From Linepithema humile (lineage: Eukaryota > Arthropoda > Insecta > Hymenoptera > Formicidae): DNA of 64,000 bases. A model generated the notes under the pieces. The model made no database searches. It was not told the DNA's origin and saw only the letters and a list, made by a program, of their open reading frames with translations. Positions 26,741 to 38,040 of this stretch are shown piece after piece; position 1 is the first letter of the stretch; the number at the start of each line of letters is the position of its first letter. The stretch covers positions 25,074,139 through 25,138,138 of the forward strand of contig NC_090133.1 of assembly GCF_040581485.1 (NCBI RefSeq), read 5' to 3'. A program made the translations under genes and the position numbers.

Positions 26741-29700
26741 TGAGAAACTAATATTTATTTTCCACCCACGTAACACTAAGGGAAACGAGAAAGAAGATCG
26801 ATCGATATTGCTCCGGCACCTACCGCGATTATTCAATGCAGACGATTAAATGTTTGAGCCGGTTTTAAAAATGGAAAATAAATTGGGAAAATTAAGTATA
26901 TTTGCCGAATGATTCATGGGGGTTATTTTGTCACTTGCGCGTTCGTAAATTCGCTTTGCGTTAAGCGTTGTTTACTATTTGGGGTACAAGTAATTAGCGC
27001 TTTCTTGTAGTTGTGTATATATATGTGAGATTATAACGAGAATAGAAGTCACAGAATTGGAGCGTGCACGTTAGCGACTCTATCTCCCGCCGGCTTGTCT
27101 CACTCTGAATATCATGACTCTTGGCTTAACGCTAACCAGCGCAGCATGAACACCGAATTGCACACTGCCACATGCGAACTTCTAATGTCTTCAATGTGCA
27201 CAACGGCTTTATGCAAACGGGAAGGTCCTGAGAATCGCGCAGACGGCAATAAAGATCTGTATACGACTGCAGTACCCGTTGAAACGACGTAAAAGACAAA
27301 GTGAGACGCTGAGAGTGCGAGGTTCATAAATTATTTCTGCGTGAAATTCAACAGCAGGATACAACGACAATGTTGAGACGGTCACTTGGAATGCATTGAA
27401 ATTTCGAACTCGTCCGAAACTACGTCTAATTGCCTCGCCCACTTTAAAATTACGCGAAAGAACAGAGCAACGTAATTTATATGTAGCACGAACTTTAAAA
27501 TTGCGAATAATTTGCGTACTTGTCAATCTGTAAGAACAAATTTAACGCAACCGTATTCATATTACAGGCGAATTTAATGCAGCCGTATATATGTATAATA
27601 GCATTATGTCGCACAGTATATTGAGTTATATGAATGGAGTGCATATTGCATAATCAATGCCAAGTAACATTAGCAGTAGAAGAAGATAAGGACCTTTATT
27701 CCAATTTCTCTGACTTTTCATGTGTAATTAAATGATAACTCGCATTATATAAAACGATAATAATAAAAAGAAAACTTAAAATGCTCGAAGCTTATTAAAG
27801 AAAACTAATAAGAATACGACTATAGGTACGTATAACCATAAACATGAATTATTTATGTGTATATTATAGATTGCAATTTAAAATTTAATTTAATTCATAC
27901 AATTTTCAATATTAAAGAGAAGAAATTTAATTTAATTTCGATTTATTAATAAAATTGAAAAATTTTATAATTGTAAGGTTCATAAAATAGCGATCTTAGC
28001 GTAGAGCGGAGGAGCAAACAATCGAAAAAATTTCAATCAGCTTCAAGAATCTTATGAGAATTGCTAGATTATTGCCCGGACGAATCACTAAACGTCTCCT
28101 GAGAAATTTTCTTAGACCTTGCTGATTGCTCATTGGCTCGATTCTAATTTGAAATGTAACATAAAATGAGTTGCGATTACAGAAGAGGAATGAGTAGATT
28201 CAAGGAATTTTACTTGGGCAAAATCCAAGACGCCGAAGTGCTCTAGGGAGTGATCAAGGATCAATGCGAACGGTGAAATGCCCGGGGTGGAAAAGAGAGA
28301 CATGTTCGTGTTGAATACAAAGTAGCGTGGCAAAGTGTGTTATACGCCCTCAACCATGATGTTCAAAACTTGTACCCTATACGATACGACTTACGTGAAT
28401 AAAATGTCGAACTTACTTATTGTAGTACATCACAGTGTAAATTAAAATAAAACCGGGCGCAACGTAACTTCACAACGGTTTTAGGTGGGCCGTTCTATTT
28501 AGAAGAAATAAATCTCATTGGAAGAATCGCAAGTTTTAATCAAATTACTAAAAAATACTCTGCATACATGTACGTATAATTTTCCAACCGTGATAAATTT
28601 TAAATAATTATGCAATTTTGCTTTCATTGATTACTCTCGTTGGTTTACTTTAAATAGAAAATTTATCTGTGCTTAACAAAAATTGCTTTCCACATTAAAT
28701 GAATTCAAATAATTTCGTGTTACTCGAACGAAATGCTATCCCGAGATAGCACAACTAACACTCTGCAAAAAAGAGTAATATGAATATCGCGGCTGAGATA
28801 CATTTTTCCTTTCGCTTGCATTCCATTCGAAAATTTCCATCGTCGTGCATTTTTGCTATCCTTTTCCTGCACATACTCGCATATATCTATATATTTTCAT
28901 TTCCTTAAATTCACATTCCCTAACGTTTCTGTTCTCACTACTCGCTTTCTCGCCGTCCCCTTCGCGCCGGCCAACGACTGAATTCTCGAATAGAGCTTCT
29001 TAGGGGATTGGCAATGTCTCAAAAGCGTTCGCCTTTTCTTTCCGAGCTTCTCTTTGTACGTATTACCTGGGCGTGTGAACTACTTGGTCCCTCTCGCAAA
29101 GTAGGAAGTTAGATCTCACGCTGCGCAGCGTGACGTGCAAGTTATAACGGGTGGTATACTTTATGATAAACAGGAAACACTGTTTATTCCTCGTTTGAGA
29201 TGAAAATCGGCAAGCCTTACCGCGCAAAATGTATTCTGAAATATGTAGTACACCGCAAAATAGAATTGCGCCATAAATTTCATCTTAGCGGGCGATGAAT
29301 AAATAATCATTGCAGGGATACAGAATAACAGAAAATAGAGAATTTGTTTGTAATGTATTGTCAATATTAGTAAGCGTAGCTGCATTATGTGCTGACATAA
29401 TCCGTTGTAGCGCACGATCAGAAATGATTTTAACCCAGATTAAACATACCGACTATAATAATTTTCGTATCGATAAGAAAATATTACCTACGCGCGTATT
29501 ATTTTCTGGCGAAACATTTGCAATGGGGTTTCCTTTTATCTTCGCACAAACCAATTGTATATACTGTTAGCCAGATCTGGTTAGGTAAAATGATCAATAT
29601 AACAGTTATGTTTAAAGTAGCAGTCGGGTAAAGCTGACTCACATTATGCCACGGTTAAAACAGCCTTACCTAATTGGCCGATTTAATTTGTGTTTAACGC

Positions 29701-30505
29701 GCAAAAAAATAGTGCTGCATTACGTATTCAGAACGGTAATTTCCTAGCTAAGCAACCTCATTCTTCTTACTTACAACGCTATGAGGCCGCTAATTGATTC
29801 GTGGCGATCCCCGCGGTCAGGATATGCACCGGAAAGAACATACACGGACGCGCGCGTACGTGGACAACATCATTTAAGCTTTCCCTTACAGTCGATTTGC
29901 TCAGTTTCATCATTTCCGCCGGATTTAATCACTCGATCGCAAACAACGCTTCAGTAATTTTATGTGTTCCTCCACCTTTTATCCGGGATTCTCCCCGTGC
30001 GCTCACTGAAGAATCTGAGCTCGCAAATCCCTTTAGGGCGTTAAGTCGACTAATCGACGAAAGTGGACGTGGGAGGGCTCGTCAGGCGGGAAAGTATCGG
30101 ATTATTCTGAAAAAAAGGACCGTACCTGGAAGCTATGGGATTTCCGTGCATTTACATACGAATCCAATTTCAGTACAATATGCAATATCGTCCTCCGTCA
30201 ACTGCCAGATCTTCGTTTCGCCATATATCCTTCCCATCCCATTTCCGCGCGCGCGATGTAAGTCATATTGATTCACGTATCGACATACGTATATACACAT
30301 CTAACGTACTTCTCTACTTCCCGAAAAGAAATCTCTGTTACGTATGAGAGCTCTTTATGCGTTGTGCACATAAATTCATATTGCAATAAAGCAATAATAG
30401 ACAATAAATATAATGGTCGGACGAAATAATGCGTTCACACACATACACACACGGATCTTATAAATTCGGCGAAGATCTGAAGACCGCGCGATGTCTAACG
30501 ATAAC

Positions 30506-30591
30506 ATCGGCGGTATTTTCTGACTTTTTTTTTATATCGGCGGTATTTTCTGACCTTTTTTATATCGGTGGTATTTTCTGATCTTTTTTAT
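30506..30591. repeat. Minisatellite, three units of 28-30 bp
   Basis: Three consecutive copies of ATCGGCGGTATTTTCTGACY followed by a T-run and AT, beginning at 30506, 30536 and 30564. The third copy has GGTGG for GGCGG. The T-run length differs between copies. Confidence 0.9.
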
Positions 30592-30887
30592 CATGGGCAA
30601 GTTTAAAAACAACAATCTTTGTCGGCATATTGTTGATGTCGTCTTATGCATATGAACCAATGAGAAGCCGGATCCAAGAAACCTAGCTTGGAAAGGCTAA
30701 ACTAATATTCATTACTGTTCTGCCTGAGCTAGTCGACGGTTCTACAGCTAGACCTTTTTGAAGCGTTCATACGATCAAAGTGAATCAAAAATCGATACCG
30801 TGTGTGTGTGTGCATATCTATATAAATCAATACCGCGACTCAAGACGATTCGTCTTTAGGCGTTGTCGCGGTTCGTCCGACCACCAG

Positions 30888-30960
30888 GACTCAGGGCAAA
30901 AAACATAACGCCCCTAGACGAGATCCATGCGACTCAGGGCGTTCGAAGGCCCCTAAGCGT
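30888..30960. repeat. Imperfect 43 bp direct repeat in a GC-rich patch
   Basis: GACTCAGGGC occurs at 30888-30897 and 30931-30940, and CCCCTAGACG/CCCCTAAGCG follow at about 30911 and 30950. A related CTTTAGGCGTTGTCGC lies just before at about 30854. No gene is seen; this may be a decayed mobile element. Confidence 0.4.
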
Positions 30961-33313
30961 CGTCGCAATATTAGTGTATCACAAACCACAAACAGAACTG
31001 TATTATCTCAAAAACGTGAATCTCAATAAACTAATTTTTTATATTCGGAATCACAGTGTGGATGTAATCTATCCCTGCTGACACATAACAATCTCTTCTA
31101 CGAAACTTGAATACCACTGCATACATCATGCCTTATTTCATGAAACACAATGGTACGTAAGATACAACTGATTTATTAATGAAAAATCTCGTGAAATTTC
31201 ATTTTTTATTCCATGTGACGGCGCAATGTCCTATCATACCGACTGAACTTTTGCGCCAGTTTTATTTATGATTGAACGCGTTGGAACAATGCCGCAATTT
31301 TGCCGAGACGAATGCAAAGTTTCAATGATAAAGTTGCAAGTTGTGTGAGAAATTTTCCTTCTAGAAGTTGACTACAGCTAGCCGTGTGTTAGCGTAACAA
31401 TACACATATACACATCTTGCTAATCTCAATAAAGACTCAAAGTTCACGTTTATTTCAGCAATTTAAGCATCGCCGACTTTAATCTCATTTAACATATCAA
31501 ATCACAGGCTGCCCCCATTATTATTAAATTGATATAATCCATAACGCGATAATAATACGATATCAATTCTAGATGATATTAATTGTTACTATTAGCTATT
31601 CACTTTAATGTTAAAGTAAGTAGCTAATCTACATACGTAATAAACTGAATTTATGCCTAAACGTGCATGGCTATATTTTAGAATAAATATTTGAATAATT
31701 CATGAGCGAATAATAGCATCCGTAAAAACTCATTTATTTAACTATAATAAAAACAGATTGGAAAGAAAAATATTACACAATTTCTCGTTCCTGACGTCAC
31801 ATTCTAATACTTGCATTAACAAATGAGTTATTGATGAATTTACGGTTTAATTATGAGTAGATTTGTAGAATTTAAAATATGCATCATATATACAAGATGT
31901 ATAATAATTTTTAATAATCAATAAAAATTAAGGAAATCTTAAAATAGTATATATTCAGTTTGTAGAATATTTGTCCAAATTAATTTAAAACAACAGTAGT
32001 AGTAAGAATAATTTCGGAGGCCAAACAAAACAATTTTATCCTTACAGACGAGCGCCTTAAAATTTTCTTTTCTACCCACTGAAACGTGATAAAGAAAATG
32101 CGTAAATTTGATAGAGCGAATACGAGCTTGTGGAAGATACGGAAGGATCAAGGGACTAAGGTCGCCGAATAAAGTCCGGGAACGAGTATGGTAAGTATGA
32201 AGTCGCCGAAAAGAGCGAGATAGAGTTTAAAGAGGAGGAAGCTTAAAGCTTGCACTGTTTGCTTTCCTTCGTCCCCCCGTATCGGTGATTCCACCACTCT
32301 AATCTAAATCTACGCTTCTTCTCCATTCTCAAAAATCCATTCATCGTGCATCCTATCTTGCCGCCATTAGTCATCCGCCCACACCCTCACGTCTTCTGGT
32401 ACAAGATTCAATCAATGCGCTAGCGCATAGAAATGATGCGATTGTGCAACGTTCTCCGTACTTTTCGCTTTTCTAAGACAAAGCACTCCAGCGAAGAGAT
32501 CATCTTGTTCTTTCATCATTCACTTTATATCGTTTTATCTCCTTCTTTCATCATTTTATTAATTACCTTACTTTTTTTATCGCCGTTACTTTAAGCATTA
32601 AACATATAGCATTGTTTTATTCGTCATAATAACTTTATCCAAAATTTTATCGTAAAATATTATAGAAAATGTTTTTCGCAGAAATACTGTCTGAAAGTTA
32701 TATTTCATATTGTCGTTAAAAAAAAATAATTTCTTATAAATGCTTTTCTTAAAAAATATATTGTTTATTATGTTCGAGCGAATTTTATGATTGAACACGC
32801 TTGACTCATTCTGTGTAGTATTTTTGACACACCACTTAATTTGACAGGAAGATGATACAGCAGGAAACGAGGAACAATCTAATAACTGGGTAAAACGCAA
32901 CTTAGCTTTAAAAATATAAGATTCGGGTCAGAAATTGGAAGCTTTCCCGTTTTATCAAGCGAATGCGACTCTCGACGATGGAGAACAGAATCTTCAGGCC
33001 AAAGATGCTGCGCATTATACAGTTGGCTAACCACACAGCGAACTTTGGTTGTAATTGGCATTTCCGAGCAATCACAAAGTTTTAAGTTTTACAATTCGCA
33101 GAGATAAAAGGAACTCGATATTGTTTCAAAGGATTTGTTATAAAGTTAATAAAATGTATTTACGATCAAAATATAATATAAAATTATTTATCCTCATTAA
33201 CATAATAATGTGTTCATTTCATAATAATTTGTAATATAATACAAGCTATTTATCTTCTTTGTTGTATTAATATATAGGTGCCCCAGACATATTGTATGTT
33301 ACATTGCAAACAT

Positions 33314-34259
33314 GATATATTTTATATTATTTTTCAATCTACACTTTTAATTATATTAAAATAAAACAAATTGGATTGACGTATCGGCACGATGCGCAGC
33401 AACTGAATTACAAGTTGATCTGTAACAAAGTATATCCAAATTATAGCAACGTTTAAAATAAGTATTTCAGAAATAATTATTAAACTTTTACTCATCTTTC
33501 TTATGTAAATATCTAATAAAAACATTATATATTTACATCTAATAACCATAAATATATTAAGAATTGAAAATCTTTTACTAAATATTTTAAAATTTCTACA
33601 TGCATCACATTACATATCATTTCACGTGCAATATTTTGCAACTGATAACTGATAACAAATGAATAATTACTCTAAAGTTGTTCCGCTGGCGCCCGATGAC
33701 CTTCCTAAATCTCCTCCTCCTCTGAGTCTTCCTCGCAGTCCTTCAAGGCACTCATATGCGTTCACGACACGAATACGAAAATCGCACGATGTTTTAAACG
33801 GTACTCCCGATGCGTACTTCGTCATTCGGACAAAGTAAAACTCGAATATCATTGCACGAATTACACGTTTAACACGACCACGTCCGTAACAAGTAATGAC
33901 GGAAAGAGTGAGATCGAAAAGTACGGGAAAAGGATAGTACTATTGAAAAGGATAACGCGATTGATACAGAATATATCAATCGCGTTCAATATATATCAAT
34001 ATACCAATATATCAATATACAGATACGATCTGCCTGTATGAGATGTCGTGCGCGGTAAAGATGCAATAAACATATCAAGTCGCGCCGATTCCGATTTGAG
34101 GAAATACAAAGAGTACGATGAAACAATGTGCGCTCCGATACATAGCGCAAGAGAGAAAGAGAGAGAAAGGGGGATATAAATCACGCAGGCTAAAGACGAC
34201 GAAAACAACCCCATCAAAACACTGCAAATCGGTCTTGAAACTCTTAACATTATTTATCC
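33314..34259. repeat. Left arm of a large inverted repeat
   Basis: The reverse complement of this arm matches 34262-35169 nearly along its whole length, with frequent mismatches and small indels (I estimate roughly 80-85% identity by eye). Landmarks are AAATTGGATTGACGTATCGG/CCGGTATGTCAATCCAATTT, GAATTGAAAATCTTTTACT, GTGCAATATTTTGCAA and CATTGTGCGCTCCGATACAT. The left arm alone has an extra hairpin (CGCGATTGATA...TATCAATCGCG near 33957-33985). The minus strand carries an open frame ending ECLEGLRGRLRGGGDLG that matches a segment of the other arm. Could be a foldback element or an inverted gene-fragment duplication. Confidence 0.85.
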
Positions 34260-34261
34260 AA

Positions 34262-35169
34262 CATTTATCGAGAATTTGATTTCAACTCGATTTTAATAAA
34301 TGTTCGATGAATATTCTAATGTTAAGAGTTTCGAGAGATTGATTCACAGCGTTGTTTTCGTCGCTCTTAGCCTGCGTGATCTATATCCCCCCCCCCCTCT
34401 CTCTCTTGCGCTATGTATCGGAACGCACATTGTTACTCCTTGTATTCCCCCAAATCGGAATCGATGCGACTTTATTCTTGATATGTTTATCTCTATCATA
34501 CGCACGACATCTCGTACAAAGCCGATTGTTCCGTATCGGCGCGCTATCCTTTTATAGTACTATTATTCCTTATTATTTCCTGTTTATGATCTCACTCTTT
34601 CCGTCGTTACTTATTACGAACATGGCAGAGTATCGAATGTGTAATCCGTGTGATGATATTCGAGTTTGTTCGAATGACAAAGTATGTGTCGGGAATACCG
34701 TTTAAAACGTGCGATTTTCGTATTCGTGTCGTCAACGTGTGAATGCCTTGAAGAACTGCAAGAAAAACTGAGAGGAGGAAAAGGAAGCTTAGAAGGGGCA
34801 TCGGGCGTCGGTGGAGCAACTTTAGGGTAAGAAAGTAATTATTCATTTCAGTTATTTGCAAAATATTGCACGTAAAATGATATGTGACGCACATAGGAAC
34901 TTTAAAATATTCAGTAAAAGATTTTCAATTCTTAATATTCATGATTAGATATAAATATATAATTCTTTTATTAGATATTTACATAAAAGAGCGTAATAAT
35001 TATTTCTCAAATAATTATTTTAAGCGCTGTTATAATTTGGATGTATTTTGTATGTTATCAGCTTGTGAACAATTCCGCTGCTGCGCATCGTGCCGGTATG
35101 TCAATCCAATTTGTTTTATTTTAATATCATTAAGAGAATAGATTGAAAAATAATGTAAAATATATAAGA
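34262..35169. repeat. Right arm of a large inverted repeat
   Basis: Inverted counterpart of 33314-34259. The two arms meet around 34255-34300, where the junction itself can fold (ACATTTAT ... ATAAATGT at about 34261-34303). In the plus-strand reading a coding-like segment ECLEELQEKLRGGKGSLEG is followed by ACTTTAGG|GTAAGA, a good splice donor. The left arm has GAGTAATT at the corresponding place. Upstream in this reading a TGA interrupts the frame that is open in the left arm. A run of C (about 34387-34396) interrupts the arm. Confidence 0.85.
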
Positions 35170-35399
35170 TGTCAGATTAATCGTATACCAGTATTACCAG
35201 TTAAATAACTAAAATGCAAAACAACTATAAACACAAAACAAATATACAATAATAAATTAGCAGAAGTTATTTATTATAGCATTAAAAATTAAAAAATTTT
35301 TACAAATTAAACAACAAACGCATAAACAAATAATAAAAATTGTTTTATTTATTTATTGATAAATTTTAACTGGACTATATTTTAATAAAAATATAATAC

Positions 35400-35463
35400 A
35401 AAATTTAATTGTCAAAATGTTAAATATTATGAAAATTTAATTGTCAAAATGTTAAATATTATG
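35400..35463. repeat. Perfect 32 bp tandem duplication
   Basis: Two identical copies of a 32 bp unit starting AAAATTTAATTGTCAAAATG, at 35400-35431 and 35432-35463. A second small duplication (CTGTTTGTATGTACTTTTTA / CTGTTTGTTGTACTTTTTA) follows at about 35551-35590. Recent replication slippage is the simple explanation. Confidence 0.95.
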
Positions 35464-35754
35464 ATGTATTACAGCTTGCTATTCGTATTGTTTTATATTG
35501 TTTTATAGAGAAGTAGACTCTAACATTATAAAACGTATGGTTAAAATAATCTGTTTGTATGTACTTTTTATCTGTTTGTTGTACTTTTTATACATTCTAT
35601 ATCCATACGATGCCAAATTGAACAGCAATACTTATTACGTGTATTTTATTACTCTTCGATTTTCGATTGGCTATTAACAATAGCAGTGCGATCACAGTGT
35701 CTAGCTCGTACCGAAGAAGATAAATTTGAGCACGACAACTCCACAAATACACAA

Positions 35755-35990
35755 TAGTAGGGTATATATACATACAACTCGTGTTTTGTACATTCACATG
35801 TAATCGTGCCAACTCGGGCTTTGCCAAACCAAGCTGCAAAAATTTGTCGTAGCTGGTGTCGGTGACACCCCGGGTGTGACCCGGTCGACAAGATAATACG
35901 GTAAGAACGAGCCACTACTCGTTAGTAGAATAAATCAATGATAACGAAGACGAGCACGGGCAGCGACCGAAGGAAACCGACATAGCGAGG
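35755..35990 (+). promoter_or_regulatory. Candidate non-coding first exon ending in a consensus donor, with a GC palindrome
   Basis: A TATATATA motif near 35762 is followed, on the plus strand, by a moderately GC-rich stretch ending in GCGAG|GTAAGTGG at 35989/35990, a full-consensus splice donor. Within it GGTGACACCC-C-GGGTGTGACC (35861-35881) is a near-perfect palindrome. No open frame of note. This is a speculative call from local signals alone. Confidence 0.2.
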
Positions 35991-36849
35991 TAAGTGGCGA
36001 ACACTGTTAAGCTGTTCAAGGAAATCGTAGAATTATTGGTTTTCATTCACCGAAGGCTCCTGCCGCGATCGAATTTATCAACGACCGCGGCCACGGAAAC
36101 TAACGAAACGTCGGCAAGATTGCTTCCACCGGCGACATAGACAGATAACTTCATTTATACACTAGTCGAAACAGTTTGCCGACAGTGGAAAAACGTACGT
36201 CTCGTCCGACTGTGCTCGTTGGAAAATACTATGCGTTAATTTTTGCAGTTTCGCACGAATAAGAGAATATACAGATTGATACTGTACAGAATTTTTTGTA
36301 AAACAGAAAAATTAAAATAAATTGCAGTAATCTGCAAAACATTTATCAAAATTAATTTGGTAATCGCAAAAATTCCGAATAAAAAATTTAATAAATATAA
36401 AAAAATATTTTTTAACCACTAAGCTAATATAATTTAATAATAATTTAACAATTATTAAACATTTATAAATATATTCAGTTATTAATTATTTATATACGTA
36501 TGTTAAAATCGAGATTTTTGTACAATATTTAGCGTAAAATGAATTAGTTAATTAAAACAGAACCGGAAAAAAACCAATAATTCCGAAAAATTCATTATTG
36601 AAGTTATACAAAAAACATAATTATATAGTAGACTTTTTAATTAAGTAAATGACTCTCAAAAACGGGATGGTACTAATTTCAAATAAAAGAAGACTCATCA
36701 TCAGTTTATGTCATAATTTTTTCATCATTTTTCGTATAAAAAGACATTTCACGCGTAAGCAAATCACGATTCTGCCACACAAGTGTTGCGCAAATCATGA
36801 TAGCAATAAATTCACTCAAGTCCCATGAGGCAGACCACAAGTGGTGGTA
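35991..36849. other. AT-rich non-coding stretch
   Basis: No open frame, repeat or RNA gene recognised between the donor-like site at 35990 and the GC-rich island. Confidence 0.5.
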
Positions 36850-38040
36850 AACGGAAGACTAGATGAACTATTACGAAGTCAGGCTAAATCTGATTATGTA
36901 CTTCGAAAATGTCGCGGCGCTACTAAGCAACCATGTGCCGGCAGCTGCGAGTCAACCGGTTGGTGGTTATTCGATTAGCGAGCAACTCGAGCGATCTATA
37001 AAAGCGGGAACCCTTGACGCGCGAGGTCAGCAGCGTGGTCGTGAATGGAAGGATCAGCAGCCGCGCGTAGGCTGATCGGCTCCAACACCTACGACGCGCT
37101 ATATTTTCAGAGTCGTTCACTAAGATGGAGGTGTGACGTAACGAAGCTTAACGCACATTGAGACGGAGGGTCGATTTCGTCGTTGTGGCACTCTCGCACG
37201 GCACCAGAGCAGAGCCTGAGGTGTATCACAAGGGGTAACACACAAGAGCTGCCGTGCTTGCGGTTCGCCGGCAATGGTGCGATGCGCCGCGGCGCCGCGA
37301 GTACAGTGGAGGGCGCCGTTATGCTCGCGAGAGGTCGGGTTGGGGCTGACTACACTACCGGCTGTTTACGGATCGCGCGCGGTCGCGACGCGGGCATCTC
37401 CTCCGCGACTAACCCTTCGCGCTGTCCGCGGCCTCGACGGCGACGGCAATCACGTCGAGTGAAACACGTCTTCGCACGATTCTCGGGTCGCGTCAACGGC
37501 GAACAAACCGTTCGCCACCTCCACCACGTGCTCCGATAGCACGATCGACCTACAGCGAATCCACGGCCGTCGTCGACGGCAAACCTATGTGTGTAGACAA
37601 AGGGGTGCGGAACGCGTCGCTCGCGATCTACGTTCTGCGGCATACTAGCTCTCCTGCCCTGGCGCCCGCCGCCCACCCTTCCCCCCCGGGTTTCAGCGAC
37701 CCTTCCCGCGACCCCGCGGGGGCCACCCGTCCCGTACGTCAGATCCTTCCTTTCGCCCTCCACCACGGTTCGCAAGCGGCGCGGTGCGGCGCACCATGCC
37801 ACCCCCGCATCGACGGACCAACGCGCGACCGTTTCGCAGTACCGTCAGCGCCGGTAGCTGCCACCACCGGACGGAGTTGCGTACGCCGCCGGACGATACG
37901 GCGCCAATCAATCGTGATCCAGTTTCAAGCCCGGCAGATACTTTCTTCCGGAACGCACCGTTTAGCGCCGCTCGAGTGGATCTTGTAAAAAGTGTCTTCA
38001 GCACTTTCGAACTATCCCCCTCACCCTCGCTTATATAAGC
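36850..38040. promoter_or_regulatory. GC-rich island with a palindromic TATA-like site at its edge
   Basis: A sharply bounded CpG-rich block in AT-rich DNA. Long open frames exist on both strands, but they are Arg/Ala/Pro-rich, overlap one another and resemble no protein I know, so composition explains them. At the right edge GCTTATATAAGC (38029-38040) is a perfect 12 bp palindrome containing a TATA-box core, so it could direct transcription either way. By analogy with the islands at 9.7 kb and 26.5 kb this may hold a promoter and a non-coding first exon, perhaps of the minus-strand unit at 25.8 and 8.8 kb. No confident splice donor was found. Confidence 0.4.

Larger units (their letters stand above)
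26741..33313. other. AT-rich stretch without recognisable genes
   Basis: Contains the minisatellite at 30506-30591 and the small direct repeat at 30888-30960. The open frame at 29801-30271 looks spurious. No CASK exon was seen on the minus strand. Confidence 0.5.

Noticed and set aside
29801..30271. 156-codon open frame on the plus strand
   Set aside because: No recognisable domain; a second overlapping frame exists; begins at a non-ATG codon.
37183..38038. Several overlapping open frames on both strands in the GC-rich island
   Set aside because: Arg/Ala/Pro-rich, mutually overlapping, no family likeness; typical of CpG-rich non-coding DNA.
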